64,000 bases of DNA from Prostheceraeus crozeri (Eukaryota > Platyhelminthes > Polycladida > Euryleptidae): positions 124,001 to 188,000 of the forward strand of contig CAJQUW010012890.1 of NCBI GenBank assembly GCA_907163375.1, in the 5' to 3' direction. Shown piece after piece: positions 1 to 10,204 of this stretch. Below the pieces are notes generated by a model, which was given only the letters and a program-made list of their open reading frames with translations, was not told where the DNA came from and did not search any database. The stretch's first letter is position 1. Each line of letters begins with the position of its first letter. The position numbers were made by a program, and so were the translations under genes.

Positions 1-639
1 ATATCGCATGAGCTTCAATGCTACTGATAAGATTCTTGTTAGCAACATGATATATAGAAATATTCCCCTGTAGAGTAAAAGCACATAAAAGAAACAGCAG
101 CCTAACGTAAGGAACTTTCGAAACCGTTCGAGAAACCGAACAGAAACTGCTACGAGAAACCGTTTAATCACAGAAAATACTCCATATACTGTAGAGTGCT
201 TTCCTTCAATAGCATGATTCTTCGTCTACTATTCTAGCATAAGCCAAAGTTTTAAGGCGCAACTTTTTTGCTCCTTTTTTGTGGATCGCCTAACACTATT
301 GCAATATGAATAGTTAACCGCTAGGATGGACTGATCATCGTGAATTCTCTGACCTCTTTTTGCTTTTATTTCATTGGGATATGATTGGGAAGTAGGTTTT
401 TAACAAATAATTTTACTAGATATATTTGCAGTTGGGAATAATATACTCAAATTTGAGTTTTGCGGAAAATACTCAAACTGTAAATTAGACTATTGTAGCA
501 GACGTTTCGATGGCTGATCTCCCGTGCAGAAACTAAGCCGTATGCTAGACAGGTAGACAAAGAGTCTTCTTTTTTAAGGAAAACACTGAATGTGAAGTAT
601 TTCATGTGATTAATTGGTTTCTCACAAAGGTTTCTGCAA
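1..639. other. no recognisable gene
   Basis: AT-rich stretch. I see no conserved reading frame, RNA gene or repeat in either strand. Short open frames here match nothing I know. Confidence 0.5.
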
Positions 640-1041
640 AAGTTTCGAAAGTTCCTCACGTGCAGCCTAGGGAATTTTGGACACAAGCAATAGCAACTTC
701 CATCCTCTTCGTTATCGTATTGGAGGCTATCTCAGAAGACTTCTGCCGTGATTGTCCATGGGAACTGTTTTGCGCTGACGATTTGGTCATTATCGACCAC
801 TCGTTCGAATCTTTGAAGCTTCGTTTCAACAGCTAGAAAACAAACCTAGAGCGTAAAATTTCTCATCAGCAAGGCCGATCACACGACACAACAAATGGGT
901 AAGGCCAGGCATTCTTGTGGTGCTTGTAGACAGGGAGCTGGTAGGAACTCAATTCTGTGTTCACATTGCAACTTTTGGATCCACCTTTACACCATTCGTG
1001 CTGACCCCAACTTCAAATGCAGCAGATGTGAAGGTGTCTTA
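640..1041 (+). pseudogene. LINE reverse transcriptase fragment (palm domain plus zinc knuckle)
   Basis: Decayed piece of a non-LTR retrotransposon ORF2. One frame reads SILFVIVLEAISEDF followed by a catalytic-loop motif of the ADD type (WELFCADDLVII), the RT palm of CR1/Jockey/RTE-like LINEs. After a frame change comes a Cys-rich module with paired cysteines (CGAC, then CSHC, then CSRC), a PHD/zinc-knuckle-like insert that some invertebrate LINEs carry after the palm. The same module occurs in the LINE piece at 46.2-46.4 kb. Stops and frame changes show it is dead. The 5' part of the LINE is absent. Clade assignment is uncertain. Confidence 0.7.
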
Positions 1042-2984
1042 CAGGGTGTATGACACAATCAGTTCAAGAATTTCCCCTGCTTTTTCCAAGTTTTCTAGAC
1101 AAATGTACATAATATGCCTAAGTCATATCAGTCATAGATCTAATATTTATGCTATAGTATCAAGATCGGATTATCCTGTCCATTCGGTTTTGCCTAAACA
1201 TAGCGCAGAGGTCTTCAAGGCTTCATGCTGTGTCCCTTACTCTACAGCTCATTACATCACATGAATGGCTCAGTCGTTGGGCGTACATTTTGTTATTTTT
1301 TCATTTATCATCAGTGATTGGCTGCATCGTGAATGTCACGAATTCGGACATGAATGTAAGATTTTGTATTGCTGAGAATACAGCCCGGCAATGTTATGCT
1401 CAATAGACCCTTGAAGTCGCACATACGCACACATAAGGCTAATAACGCCAACTATTATCAGTCAGCGTAATCTAGGTTAGCTAAAAGCTTAGTATAATAA
1501 TGTACAGCGTACGTCAGAAATGGGTAGAAAATATTTCTTGGCTCAGAGAAAGCTCATAATAGAGGTAAACTAAAATAGAGAGCCTAAAATAGAGGTAAAT
1601 GTCTTAAGATCTCAACAATGTCTAGTCTGTCGTAATGGAGAGATTGTCTTAATAGAGAGAAAATGCGGTATTTGTGTTTATTACAGGAAAAACTTAATTT
1701 TCACTTTTGCTTGGACATTTAAGAGCCTGTGTGCTTGCGTGAGATGGTGAAATCGGTGAAAGGAGCCCGATAACAAACATGAACAATCAGTAGGCGTTCA
1801 GGACGTCGTGATTTTTGAGCAAGCATCCACGTACCATCTTAATGAGAAAAAATCGATAGACATCTTCGACAGTACATGTATATACAATGTGGTGCCCAAA
1901 ATGGCATTTTCAGTATAATTTGTGTCTCATATTCTTTAGGTTTTCTACAGTTCTGCTGTGGTTTCTGCACTTACACATTCTCTTCTACATAACCACGGAA
2001 AATTCTACATAACTCTACAAACTTCTACATAACTCAATATATTCCATCAAAGTTTCTAAATTATGAAATTTAGTTAAAAATGACCGAAAAATGAACTAGG
2101 CATACCACAACTCTAGAAGCATTCTTTCTTAATTGGTTACTGAATCAGAAATTTTAGAAATTTGTACATTTATTTTTTAAAGCAAATGGAACAAGGGAAA
2201 AGGAAGTAGGTTACATTTTACAAGGTGTTCCATAAAAGTGCTTGTTCATGTCAACGATGAACATGAGCTTTTCTAGGAGACACCACTACATAGCATGTCT
2301 ACTGGAAACTGCAACTCAAAAATGATCGGACATTATGGTGCTAAATGTCAGTAATTGATCGGACATTATGGTGCTAAATGTCAGTCAAACAGCATAAATA
2401 AACATGGTATTCTATAGGCACAAGTCTCCAATTGACGCTTTACTCAAATCAACAATGCTCTCTGTAACTCCTGTAATGCTCTCTGTGCTCCTATGATAAT
2501 AACAAATGAAATTTCCAATCCAATATGTTTGTTGTAGACCATTGTTTCATTTACTCCTTTATTATAGCTGAATGCCGGAGTACACGTATATTGATGATTT
2601 AAGGAAAATTTATATTGGAGACTTCTATTCATAGAACACCGTATGCTGGATTCATATTATTTATAGCATGCCTGAATACATCTAACGAACATCTAGAATC
2701 CATCATACACACACGCAGTTATGAAAATATATATTGAAGCAAGCTGATGTCACCATCTTAAGAACAAAGAATCTTAAAATCTTAAGAATCTATTTAGTAT
2801 CAAATGATACTAAATAGCTGGTCAGAGTAGTGTGATAAAACACAGGTATAACGTCGCTGAATACATCTTATCTCTGAAAAGGAAAATTGATGACAAATTT
2901 GCCACTAAAAAATGCAATAAACAACATTTTCATCATTTAATTAATGATCATACTGAATTTGTTTCAAGAAATTCATCCTTCAAC
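1042..2984. other. unassigned stretch between two LINE pieces
   Basis: No gene recognised. It separates the LINE palm/zinc-knuckle piece from the LINE C-terminal piece, which are adjacent in the intact family, so it may be a later insertion, but I found no terminal repeats. A 30-bp direct duplication lies at 2323-2352 and 2356-2385 (core GATCGGACATTATGG). Confidence 0.4.
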
Positions 2985-3730
2985 TCAGGATTTTCAAATT
3001 TCCCTGTCCAGGTCGTTACACACCCTGTCCAGGTCTTCGCTACCCCGGCCGACTCACCTGAAACAATTACTGTTGGTAATTACGTCCTAGAGGTTGTCTA
3101 CTCTTTCTGTTACCGTGGCGACGTTATCCAAGAGACGGGAGGTTGTTTCGGCGCTACTACCGCAAGAGTCAAAATGACACGGAAGATTTTCCGGGAATTG
3201 TTACTTATATTTACGAATCTCAGCATAAGCATGCGACGAAGAGGCTAAATCTATCACACCTTCGTTGGAAAAGTGCTACTCTATGCTTCACAGACATAGG
3301 CAGTGAAGACTGATGACATTAACAGACTTGCAGGAAACGAGAACTGTATGATCAGGTGGACATGTTCCAACAAGCTTTGCGAGCGAAAATCTATGGATGG
3401 ACTAAAGCAAGCCCTGGGAATCGCAGATTTGCCGAGTGTGCTACGTGAAAATCGATCAAGATGGTTCGGACAATTAGAGTGCATGCCTGATTCGAACTAG
3501 CACAAGAAGACGCGGTTCTGGGGCTACCCGGTCAGAACATCTGTGGTAGCCGAAGGAAGAAATGGATACACAACGTGGAGAAGGATCTGTAAGATTTGCA
3601 TCTCGGCTGTCGCATTGCGCAGGACCGTGCTGATAGGAGAAGTGCAATCCGCCCACACCGGAATCGGCATGACATATCGTCCAACTCCAAAACATGAGGA
3701 AACAAGGACTCAAAGTCGGGTAGTTAGTAA
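2985..3730 (+). pseudogene. LINE RT C-terminal region fragment
   Basis: Translates in broken frames to the thumb/connection region that ends many invertebrate LINE ORF2 proteins: a SFCYRGDVIQETGGCFGATT motif (usually SFCYLGD), then the LRENRSRWFGQLECMP motif (usually RLRWFGHVERM), then a degenerate basic GRPRK-like end. The homologous stretch at 46.4-47.0 kb is better preserved. Several frame changes and stops are present. It ends next to the Tc1 insertion at 3734, so the Tc1 probably landed in or just beyond the LINE tail. Confidence 0.7.
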
Positions 3731-3733
3731 GTA

Positions 3734-5378
3734 CAGGGTGGCCACGTTATTTGTTTGAAAAAATTGAGAACATTTGAGTACACGAGATCTAGAAAAATTA
3801 GTACATAAATGTATACTCTTATGACAATAAAAACGATCCACTTGATATAGAAAATCTCAATGGAAGTGGGCGACTTTTATTTCATACTGCACTGACCAGG
3901 ATGTCTATGCATCAAATTTGTCATGCTAATATAAAGCAGCTGTCCATTGTCGATATCTTTGGCATAGTTGATGCATTTCAAATTCGACCTTTTATCACTA
4001 TCAAGCAATTCTTTCTGACTAAATTTTGAAGCAAAAATGTCGCAAACTTTGAAAACTCAGGATTTTCACGATGGTCGCATTAGAGTGCATCGAATGGTTG
4101 GTGAGAGGTATTCACCCTGCTGCATATCCGAGCATGACCGCTATGGTGGTGCTAGCGTGATGATCTGGGCCGGTATCTGGTACGGAGGTCGAACTGTCGC
4201 AGTCATTGTGAATGGGAACTTGAACGGAGAGCGATATTTATCGAATCTCATATCTCCAATCGTCATCCCAACGGTAAATGAACTCAACCTCATATTCCAG
4301 GACCACACAGAGCTCATTGTGTAACAACAGCGATAGTGAGCTCTGGAATTCGCATCCTCCATTGGCCTTCACGCTCCCCCGACCTGTCTCCGATCGAACA
4401 TGCTTGGGATGAACTTGGTCGGAAAGTGAGAGATGCATATGATCATCCGCTATCAACACTGACAGCTCAGAGAGACTCATCGATCAATGGTCATTGCTGG
4501 ATCAGGAACGAATTGATCATCTTTGCGACTCGATGCCGATGAGACTTCAAAGCTGCATTTCAGTGCGGGGAGGACATACTCGGTACTGATGTCTCCCATT
4601 TATTCAAATATAATGTTTTATATAAAATGCTATCTTATAATTCATGAGTGTGAGTGGAATAAAGTTCATATATTTGAGTGGAGCATTTTTTATGTCAGGC
4701 AGTATATATGAAAGCGCAATAGCGACAGTAACAAAAATATCAATATTAAAAGAGTGAAAACAGTATGAATAGTAACAATATCAGTAAGAGTAACACTAAA
4801 AGTGAACAACTGCAGTGCTTAGGGAGATCTAATACATCAGTTACATCATATCAATCTCTTCACGTCTTTTTCTTGAAGCCTAGCACGAGCCCTGTGTGGG
4901 ATGCTTTGGGTGCTTTGGGTTCACCTGCCTGAGGTGAACACCCAGGCTATGGAGGTAAGGAGTTGCTTCATGTCTCCCTTCACTAACTCTTCTTCGTTCG
5001 TGCCATTAACCATTTTCAGGAATAGAAACCTGAGTAGTTGCCGAATCCGATTTTAAAGCGTATAAAAACCCGAACCCATCAGTTACAAGAAATGACGATT
5101 TACGTAGTGTAGAGAAAATACAGTATATCCATTCAACATTACATGAATCTATAGATGTTTTATTGCTAATTTGAACAAGTACCCCATTCGAATTTCGGCG
5201 CCAACATTCCGAAAACATGATATTTCGTTAACGTGCACGTCATATCATTATGAAGCTTGTTAGAATTAATTTCTATGATAAGTTAGAGTATTAAGGCTGC
5301 GAAATCGTTTTAGTAGTTTTCAATCACTTATCAGAATTCGAGTATATCAGCGAAATTCGAGTACACGCGGCCACCCTG
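3734..5378 (+). mobile_element. Tc1/mariner-like element with TIRs and TA target duplication
   Basis: The ends are inverted copies of each other: the left begins CAGGGTGGCCACG and the right ends CGCGGCCACCCTG. TA dinucleotides lie directly outside (3732-3733 and 5379-5380), the expected Tc1/mariner target duplication. Inside is a decayed Tc1 transposase, with about 0.8 kb of unrecognised sequence to its right. The inverted match between the ends beyond the first 13-15 bp is patchy, so the copy is fairly old. At 1645 bp it is close to normal family size. Confidence 0.85.
4037..4560 (+). pseudogene. Tc1-like transposase remnant (C-terminal half)
   Basis: Encodes the catalytic half of a DD34E Tc1 transposase: GRIRVHRMVGERYSPCC, then EHDRYGGASVMIWAGIWYGG, then LIFQDH (second Asp region), then after a frame change WPSRSPDLSPIEHAWDELGR, which has the catalytic Glu. 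The N-terminal DNA-binding domains and the first Asp block are missing; only 300 bp lie between the left end and this frame. It is closely related to the copy at 44.8-45.8 kb. Not functional. Confidence 0.8.
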
Positions 5379-5380
5379 TA

Positions 5381-6291
5381 AGTAGCAAGTAGTTTATAAT
5401 TCAAACTTACTTGATTTTGATGGCATTGCAATTTCCTTCCTTTTCTTCTTAACGATTTTCAAATCTTGAAGTTTCATTGTTCGTGCCTGAGTGTAGTGAA
5501 TGAAAAGGAATATTGATTATTGAATTGAAAGACTAAAAACAACAAGATATCAAGCATAACAGCTGATAATGATTTGTATACAAGGTGTATTTGAAAGTTA
5601 GAATACAAAACGCGATAGGCGCCAAATTTGAAAAATCGGCGATTAATCATAAGTAGGGCAATTTTTTATGGACCAAAAATTTCATAAATGTGATTTTAAA
5701 CATGCAAAAATATGCTCTTATATGACCTGAAGCATAATCCACAACAAAACCAAGAATCGACAAAGTGATGTTACACGAAACATCGTGCAACTAAAGAATA
5801 ACAATATATTTTCTCGAAAGAAATTTGACCCCTTACTCAAGTTATGAATAGACAAAATCACAAAATTCATCAACGAGCGCTTATGTCCCTTCTTTTTCAC
5901 GTTGAACATGGAAGTGAGTGACAAACATGAGACATGAAGGTGTTAGCACAAAATATCAATATAGTCACCAAGGCAGACGTCAAGTCAGCATGATATCTTT
6001 CTGAACACAAAGGTCGGGTGCAAACCGTTTAATGGACAAAATGCCTCGTAGATGGAAAGTCGATAGAAATTGCGATGACAGAAAACAATCTTAAAGTGAT
6101 CCAAGGCGTCATCATCATTACAAGAACATAATTGAAGATGACGAGAGATGGCCCTGGATGATGGCGGATTAGATCGCGGTCGAGAGCGCTTTGTGCTATG
6201 AAGTTAAATAGGAACATGTTCACGAATTCTGTCACCAACAATTCATATATGAAAATAGGAAAATTTGGAAATATGACTTAAGACAAAATAT
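5381..6291. other. no recognisable gene
   Basis: Host DNA between the Tc1 and the Polinton. No coding similarity, tRNA or clear repeat seen. Confidence 0.5.
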
Positions 6292-6312
6292 GACATGAGT
6301 AGTATAGGGTAC

Positions 6313-6350
6313 GAGATCCGGCGCCTTCGCTTCGCTCGCCACCGGATCTC
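6313..6350 (+). repeat. terminal palindrome of the left TIR
   Basis: GAGATCCGG and CCGGATCTC form 9-bp arms around a GC-rich inner stem containing GCTTCGC. It sits 15 bp from the element end, and an inverted copy is at 24337-24374. In otherwise AT-rich DNA it could extrude as a cruciform or mark the termini for replication or integration; that role is inference. Confidence 0.8.
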
Positions 6351-6382
6351 ATACCTAGGTAGATACAAAAATGAAAAAATTA

Positions 6383-6640
6383 GGGTCCTCCTGAAATTTA
6401 TAAAGAACAGCTAAAATAGGGTCCTCTTGAAATTTAACAAATCAAAATGTAAAAATAGGGACCTCTTGAAATTTATAAAAAACAGCTAAATTAGACCCCT
6501 TTGAAATTTATAAAAAAACAGCTAAATTAGACCCCCTTGAAATTTAACAAATCCAAATGCAAAATAGGGTCCTCTAGAAATTAACAAATCAAAAATGCAA
6601 AATAGGCCCCTCTTGAAATTTAGCAAAAACAAAATGAATA
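6383..6640 (+). repeat. minisatellite within left TIR
   Basis: About seven degenerate units of 36-39 bp, each starting TAGGGNCC or TAGACCC and followed by TTGAAATTTA and an A-rich tail. The right TIR has about six units (24110-24320), so copy number changed after the arms were last homogenised. It lies just upstream of the membrane-protein start codon and may be its promoter region (inference). Confidence 0.75.
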
Positions 6641-6664
6641 TGAATAAAAAATATTCATTTAAAA

Positions 6665-6942
6665 ATGGAAGATGTAAAAACAAAAGAACCATCAGCCCCC
6701 TTATATCCTTCATTATCATATGAAATGGATATAGCAAAACACAAAGATAGAGTCAGGTACATGAAAGATAAGGAAGCGCAACTATTGTTAAGATTAGAAC
6801 ATTATAATAAATTAAGAAAGAGATGGACGATAGCTAAGAATGTGACACAAGGCGTTGGAGCATTTTTAACAATTTCTTTAGGCGCTCTCACTATTGTCAT
6901 TTCATCTGGCGTTCTTACAATTCCTGTTGCGGCTACTGCTTT
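6665..6942 (+). pseudogene. 5' part of a Polinton membrane-protein gene carried in the left TIR
   Basis: The first 93 residues are almost identical to the protein encoded at the right end (23468-24058, minus). It begins MEDVKTKEPSAPLYPSLSYE, followed by a charged helix and a hydrophobic segment rich in Gly, Ala, Ile and Val. It exists here only because the terminal inverted repeat spans the start of that gene. Fossil copy. Confidence 0.85.
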
Positions 6943-7375
6943 GTGATACAATTAGATTTTAGCTGTACGTTAGGCAAGTTGTTTTAATTCTTACCAGTGC
7001 GTCAGCACATCCACATGACGTCAAAGCATCTGCCAGCTGTTTTCATTTCTCTCTCTTCTGTCATTGTTCCGTGTGCGCCGCTTTAGTCAGTGCGTGGAAC
7101 GATACTTCATTTTCATTCTGCTGTGGTAGAAGCAAAGTTCTCATTTGCAATGTCTTCCGTCAGCAAACTAGAGAGAGAATTTTGTTGTTTCGTGGAGCAA
7201 GTTGCAGCTCTTATTTGTGATGAAGAATTTTGCTCATCTTGAAGATTTTATTGAACGTGAAAAAGAGGAGGAACAGCAAAGGATAGCAGAATCCGTATTT
7301 GATTCACCCAATGTGCAACAAACTGAGGAACATACTGGACTCACGCAGGAATTAGAAGACTTGCAAACGTGAAAT
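6943..7375. other. unassigned Polinton segment next to left TIR
   Basis: No match to the right end of the element. It holds two short coding-like stretches on the plus strand: one begins near 7150 with MSSVSKLEREFCCFVEQ, and a 50-residue acidic stretch at 7220-7372 contains EREKEEEQQRIAESV. I do not recognise either. It may be foreign DNA captured beside the repeat. Confidence 0.3.
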
Positions 7376-7810
7376 TCTACTTCATAAGTAACAAGTAGTA
7401 ACATTTATTGCAACTTATTTGAGTGGAGACTGAAAAGTGACAATGACGTTGACAATTTGGATTTCTGTTTTCATATAAATGTTGGACTCTACTTCATAAG
7501 TAACAAGTAGTAACATTTATTGCAACTTATTTGAGTGGAGACTGAAAAGTGACAATGACGTTGACAATTTGGATTTCTGTTTTCATATAAATGTTGGACT
7601 CTACTTCATAAGTAACAAGTAGTAACATTTATTGCAACTTATTTGAGTGGAGACTGAAAAGTGACAATGACGTTGACAATTTGGATTTCTGTTTTCATAT
7701 AAATGTTAGACTCTACTTCATAAGTAACAAGAAGTAACATTTATTGCAACTTATTTGAGTGGAGACTGAAAAGTGACAATGACGTTGACAATTTGAATTT
7801 TTGTTTCATT
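7376..7810 (+). repeat. four tandem copies of a 112-bp repeat
   Basis: Units start CTACTTCATAAGTAACAAGT at about 7377, 7489, 7601 and 7713, with a constant 112-bp period and very few differences. Each unit includes TATTTGAGTGGAGACTGAAA and ends with the sequence that also precedes the protease start codon at 7815. It looks like repeated duplication of the protease gene's upstream region. Whether it affects expression is unknown. Confidence 0.9.
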
Positions 7811-7814
7811 TAAA

Positions 7815-8192
7815 ATGACTGACCTGGGCGAGTTCTTGAAATTTTATGGCAAGCAAACCACGACAAATTTCGATTTAAATAAGATCGCTAATCGATTAGG
7901 AATAAAGAATTTTCATGTCCTAATGAGAGACGAATTACAATTGATCAAAAATAAGCCAACTGTAAATTTCATAACGAATCTTCACACTTCAGACCAAAAA
8001 GGCGTACATTGGTCAGCGGGACATAGAAATAAAAATGGGGATAATTACTACTTCGACTCTTATGGATTGCCTCCAACAAATGAAGTCAAAGAATTACTGG
8101 GAAATGGAATTTATAATACATTTCAAATTCAAAAACCAGGAACAACTTACTGTGGTCAATTATATTTATATGTTTTGTATAAATTACAATAA
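7815..8192 (+). CDS. adenain-like cysteine protease of the Polinton
   Basis: 125-residue product of the adenovirus protease (C5) family, which in Polintons and related viruses cleaves capsid precursors. Visible motifs in order: a His in GVHWSAG (about residue 66), an acidic block YYFDSYGLPP (about 79-88), and the nucleophile region TTYCGQLYLYV (about 110-120), with the usual Gln-His-Asp-Cys spacing. The short length matches other Polinton proteases, which are smaller than adenovirus adenain (about 204 residues). It is transcribed rightward from beside the 112-bp repeats, convergent with the integrase gene. This part of the fossil element looks well preserved. Confidence 0.88.
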   Translation: MTDLGEFLKFYGKQTTTNFDLNKIANRLGIKNFHVLMRDELQLIKNKPTVNFITNLHTSDQKGVHWSAGHRNKNGDNYYFDSYGLPPTNEVKELLGNGIYNTFQIQKPGTTYCGQLYLYVLYKLQ

Positions 8193-8327
8193 GGAGTACC
8201 ATTTCTTGATATTATGTTAGAATTGAATAAAGGAATTGATTAAGGGAAATTAATTGCCGAAAAACGTTAGTATCAATTAGTGTAATTAAAGTTCAAAAAC
8301 GAAGCTAGCTAAAGCGCCACCTAAAGG

Positions 8328-9599
8328 TTAAAGCTGGGTTAATTGTAATTCGTTTTCATAAAATCGGCCTCTGATATCCTCATTATCTAAATCTTTAATT
8401 TCATAAGTAATCGGATAAGTTTGGTTTATTTTACAAACTTCAAATATCTCTTTAGTCCAGTAACCAAAAAAACCTTTTTCAAATTTATTCTTATACTTAA
8501 ATATTCTAACTCTATCTCCAATTTTAAATTTCGGCTAACGTTTCTGTAAATTCGGATTATTCTCATTCGAATAATTATTTTCGAATATTTTCTTTCTTAT
8601 CAAATCGGGGTCGTTAGAAGCATTCTTTGGAGTTTCTTCAATACCTGCATGAACTTTATTATTGTACTGTTCTACAATTCCTGGTAATATCTTCAACCAT
8701 TTCTGATTTCCTTGCTGAGTAAATTTCTTGAAAATTTTATTTTTTAATGATCTATTGAAACGCTCTATTACTACAGCCTTTCCAGCATTTTCTGTGGAAT
8801 AAACAGTTTCAAATAGTGGCTTTACATTTCGGTTATAAAATTCCGACCCTTTATCAACGAATAGCTTTTTTGGCTTTCTAAAACTTTCTTTAAAGATTTC
8901 TTCAAACGCATATTCAACTGACAGACCACTTTTGTTTTTTAAAGTCTTTACCCAAGCATATCGTGTATATAAATCTATAACGGTCAATGCGTACTTAAAC
9001 CCTCTTTCATTAGGCATATTAATTAGATCTGCACTCCAAATATCATCTTTATTAAATACTTTTACCTTCAATAGATATTTCGGCTTTCTGTATTCCTTGT
9101 GAATTTCGGACGCGTAGGTTCGAGCGTTGCTCTCAGACAGCTTTGCTGTCGTTTCATCTATCCCCTGGCCAAAAAGCATTTTTGCTTGTAAAGCTTTCTT
9201 AACAAACATTCTTTCAATTCTTTCTCTAAAGGAAGGATTCTGAATACTATCTAATTCTTGAATCATTTTCTTATCTGCTTCATGTCGAAAACTTAGTTCA
9301 TGATTTCGATAAGCTAAATCTTGTTTATAAGCGGCGGCGTCTACTCTATTTATTGGTTTACTATTTTCTCTAGGTGTATTATCATCGTTTAATCTTAAAT
9401 CTAATCTTGTGCCGGGGCCAGTAAAATTATGCCCAGGTAAATGTTTCTCTTTCGAATATTTACTCCAAATAAAGCCAGGAAAGTTTTCTAATGCTTTTTG
9501 TATGTCGCCTCCGCTGTGGTGACAATTTGAGGTTCTATGTACTTTTAAGAGATAATCCATTAGATCTAGATTTGTTATTCTTAAGTTATTCAAATTCAT
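8328..9599 (-). CDS. PLA2-like domain plus retrovirus-type integrase of the Polinton
   Basis: Minus-strand gene with three parts in order. First, about residues 40-115 resemble the secreted phospholipase A2-like domain of parvovirus VP1: GPGTRLDLRLN (calcium-loop-like Gly-Pro-Gly), INRVDAAAYK and LAYRNHE. Second, about residues 200-340 are an rve-type integrase core: WSADLINMP (first Asp), LFVDKGSEFYN (second Asp) and VVIERFNRSLK (Glu). Third, an SH3/chromo-like C-terminal segment near 8340-8530 reads FKIGDRVRIFKYK and FEKGFFGYW. The integrase inserts the linear element, making the 6-bp duplication. The PLA2-like and integrase parts share one frame, which is unusual. Fossil; this region has at least one break. 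Confidence 0.85.
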
Positions 9600-9615
9600 T
9601 TTTAAAGATAAAATC

Positions 9616-10089
9616 TTATCGCACCATACTAGGATTTAGATATATGCCAGATCCATCTTTTGTTTCTTTTATTTCAATTAAATCATCAATATTGTGTAGT
9701 ACATTTTTAAGAACTCGTTTCCCTTCATCAACTAAATTTAATTTACTAATAAAATTGTCTACTATTCCCTCACCTCTAGCAGCTTTCTCTAACTCCCTAT
9801 TATGGCGTTTTTGTTCTTCTAATGCTGCCTTCTCTGATTTATTTTTATTTACTGCCTGGACAATACCAGCCGTCCCACCTGCAACACTTCCTGCCGCTGC
9901 TATGCCACCTATGATTAGTGGTATTAATGGGAGAATCCCTCCATTCTTTTCTTCTTGTAATTTGATATTCTCTATCATTGGTTTACTTATGTAATACTTC
10001 TTTTTGTCAATCGTAATAGTTTTAGGGGTATTTTTGTCAATGATGTTACGTAGTTTTAATTCAACCGTTTTATTATTCACTTGCGCCAT
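9616..10089 (-). CDS. Polinton membrane-active-like protein (Gly/Ala-rich segment), pVI/pX-like
   Basis: 157 residues. Residues about 50-78 form a hydrophobic Gly/Ala-rich stretch (GGILPLIPLIIGGIAAAGSV) followed by a charged helix with RHNRELEKAARGEG. Comparable small proteins sit beside the capsid gene in Polintons and adintoviruses and have been likened to adenovirus core or membrane-lytic proteins (pX, pVI). I assign it on composition and position, not on a firm family match. It lies just upstream (minus strand) of the integrase and downstream of the hairpin cluster at 10116-10204. Confidence 0.5.
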   Translation of the reverse strand: MAQVNNKTVELKLRNIIDKNTPKTITIDKKKYYISKPMIENIKLQEEKNGGILPLIPLIIGGIAAAGSVAGGTAGIVQAVNKNKSEKAALEEQKRHNRELEKAARGEGIVDNFISKLNLVDEGKRVLKNVLHNIDDLIEIKETKDGSGIYLNPSMVR

Positions 10090-10115
10090 TTTTTAATAAA
10101 AAAATTATAGTCTTG

Positions 10116-10204
10116 GGCTTAGCCGATCACTTTTGTTCAGAGGCTTTAGCCTATCGGGCCTAAGGTTACTAACCTATCGGAGCGAAGCTCCTCTGGCTTT
10201 AGCC
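10116..10204. repeat. cluster of five mini-hairpins between Polinton genes
   Basis: Within 89 bp there are five short perfect palindromes: GGCTTAGCC (10116), AGGCTTTAGCCT (10141), GGTTACTAACC (10164), GGAGCGAAGCTCC (10179) and GGCTTTAGCC (10195). They fill the gap between the capsid gene's end and the next minus-strand start. The GCGAAGC core is known to form an unusually stable DNA hairpin. They may act in RNA 3'-end formation (inference). Confidence 0.75.

Larger units (their letters stand above)
6298..6942 (+). repeat. Polinton left terminal inverted repeat
   Basis: Matches 23781-24389 in reverse complement with only a few substitutions. It is about 36 bp longer than the right copy because it holds one more unit of an internal minisatellite (6383-6640, units of about 36-39 bp starting TAGGGTCCTCTTGAAATTT). 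The repeat extends inward to cover the first 93 codons of the small membrane-protein gene found complete at the right end, so the inverted repeat includes coding DNA. Confidence 0.95.

Noticed and set aside
5646-5674. Short inverted match to the Polinton's right flank (24395-24421, AGGGCAATTTTTTATG)
   Set aside because: About 20 bp only and 0.6 kb from the left end; the GACATG duplication already explains the insertion boundary.
9491-9994. Plus-strand frame of 167 codons opposite the integrase and membrane-active-like genes
   Set aside because: Antisense shadow; the minus-strand frames carry the recognisable domains.
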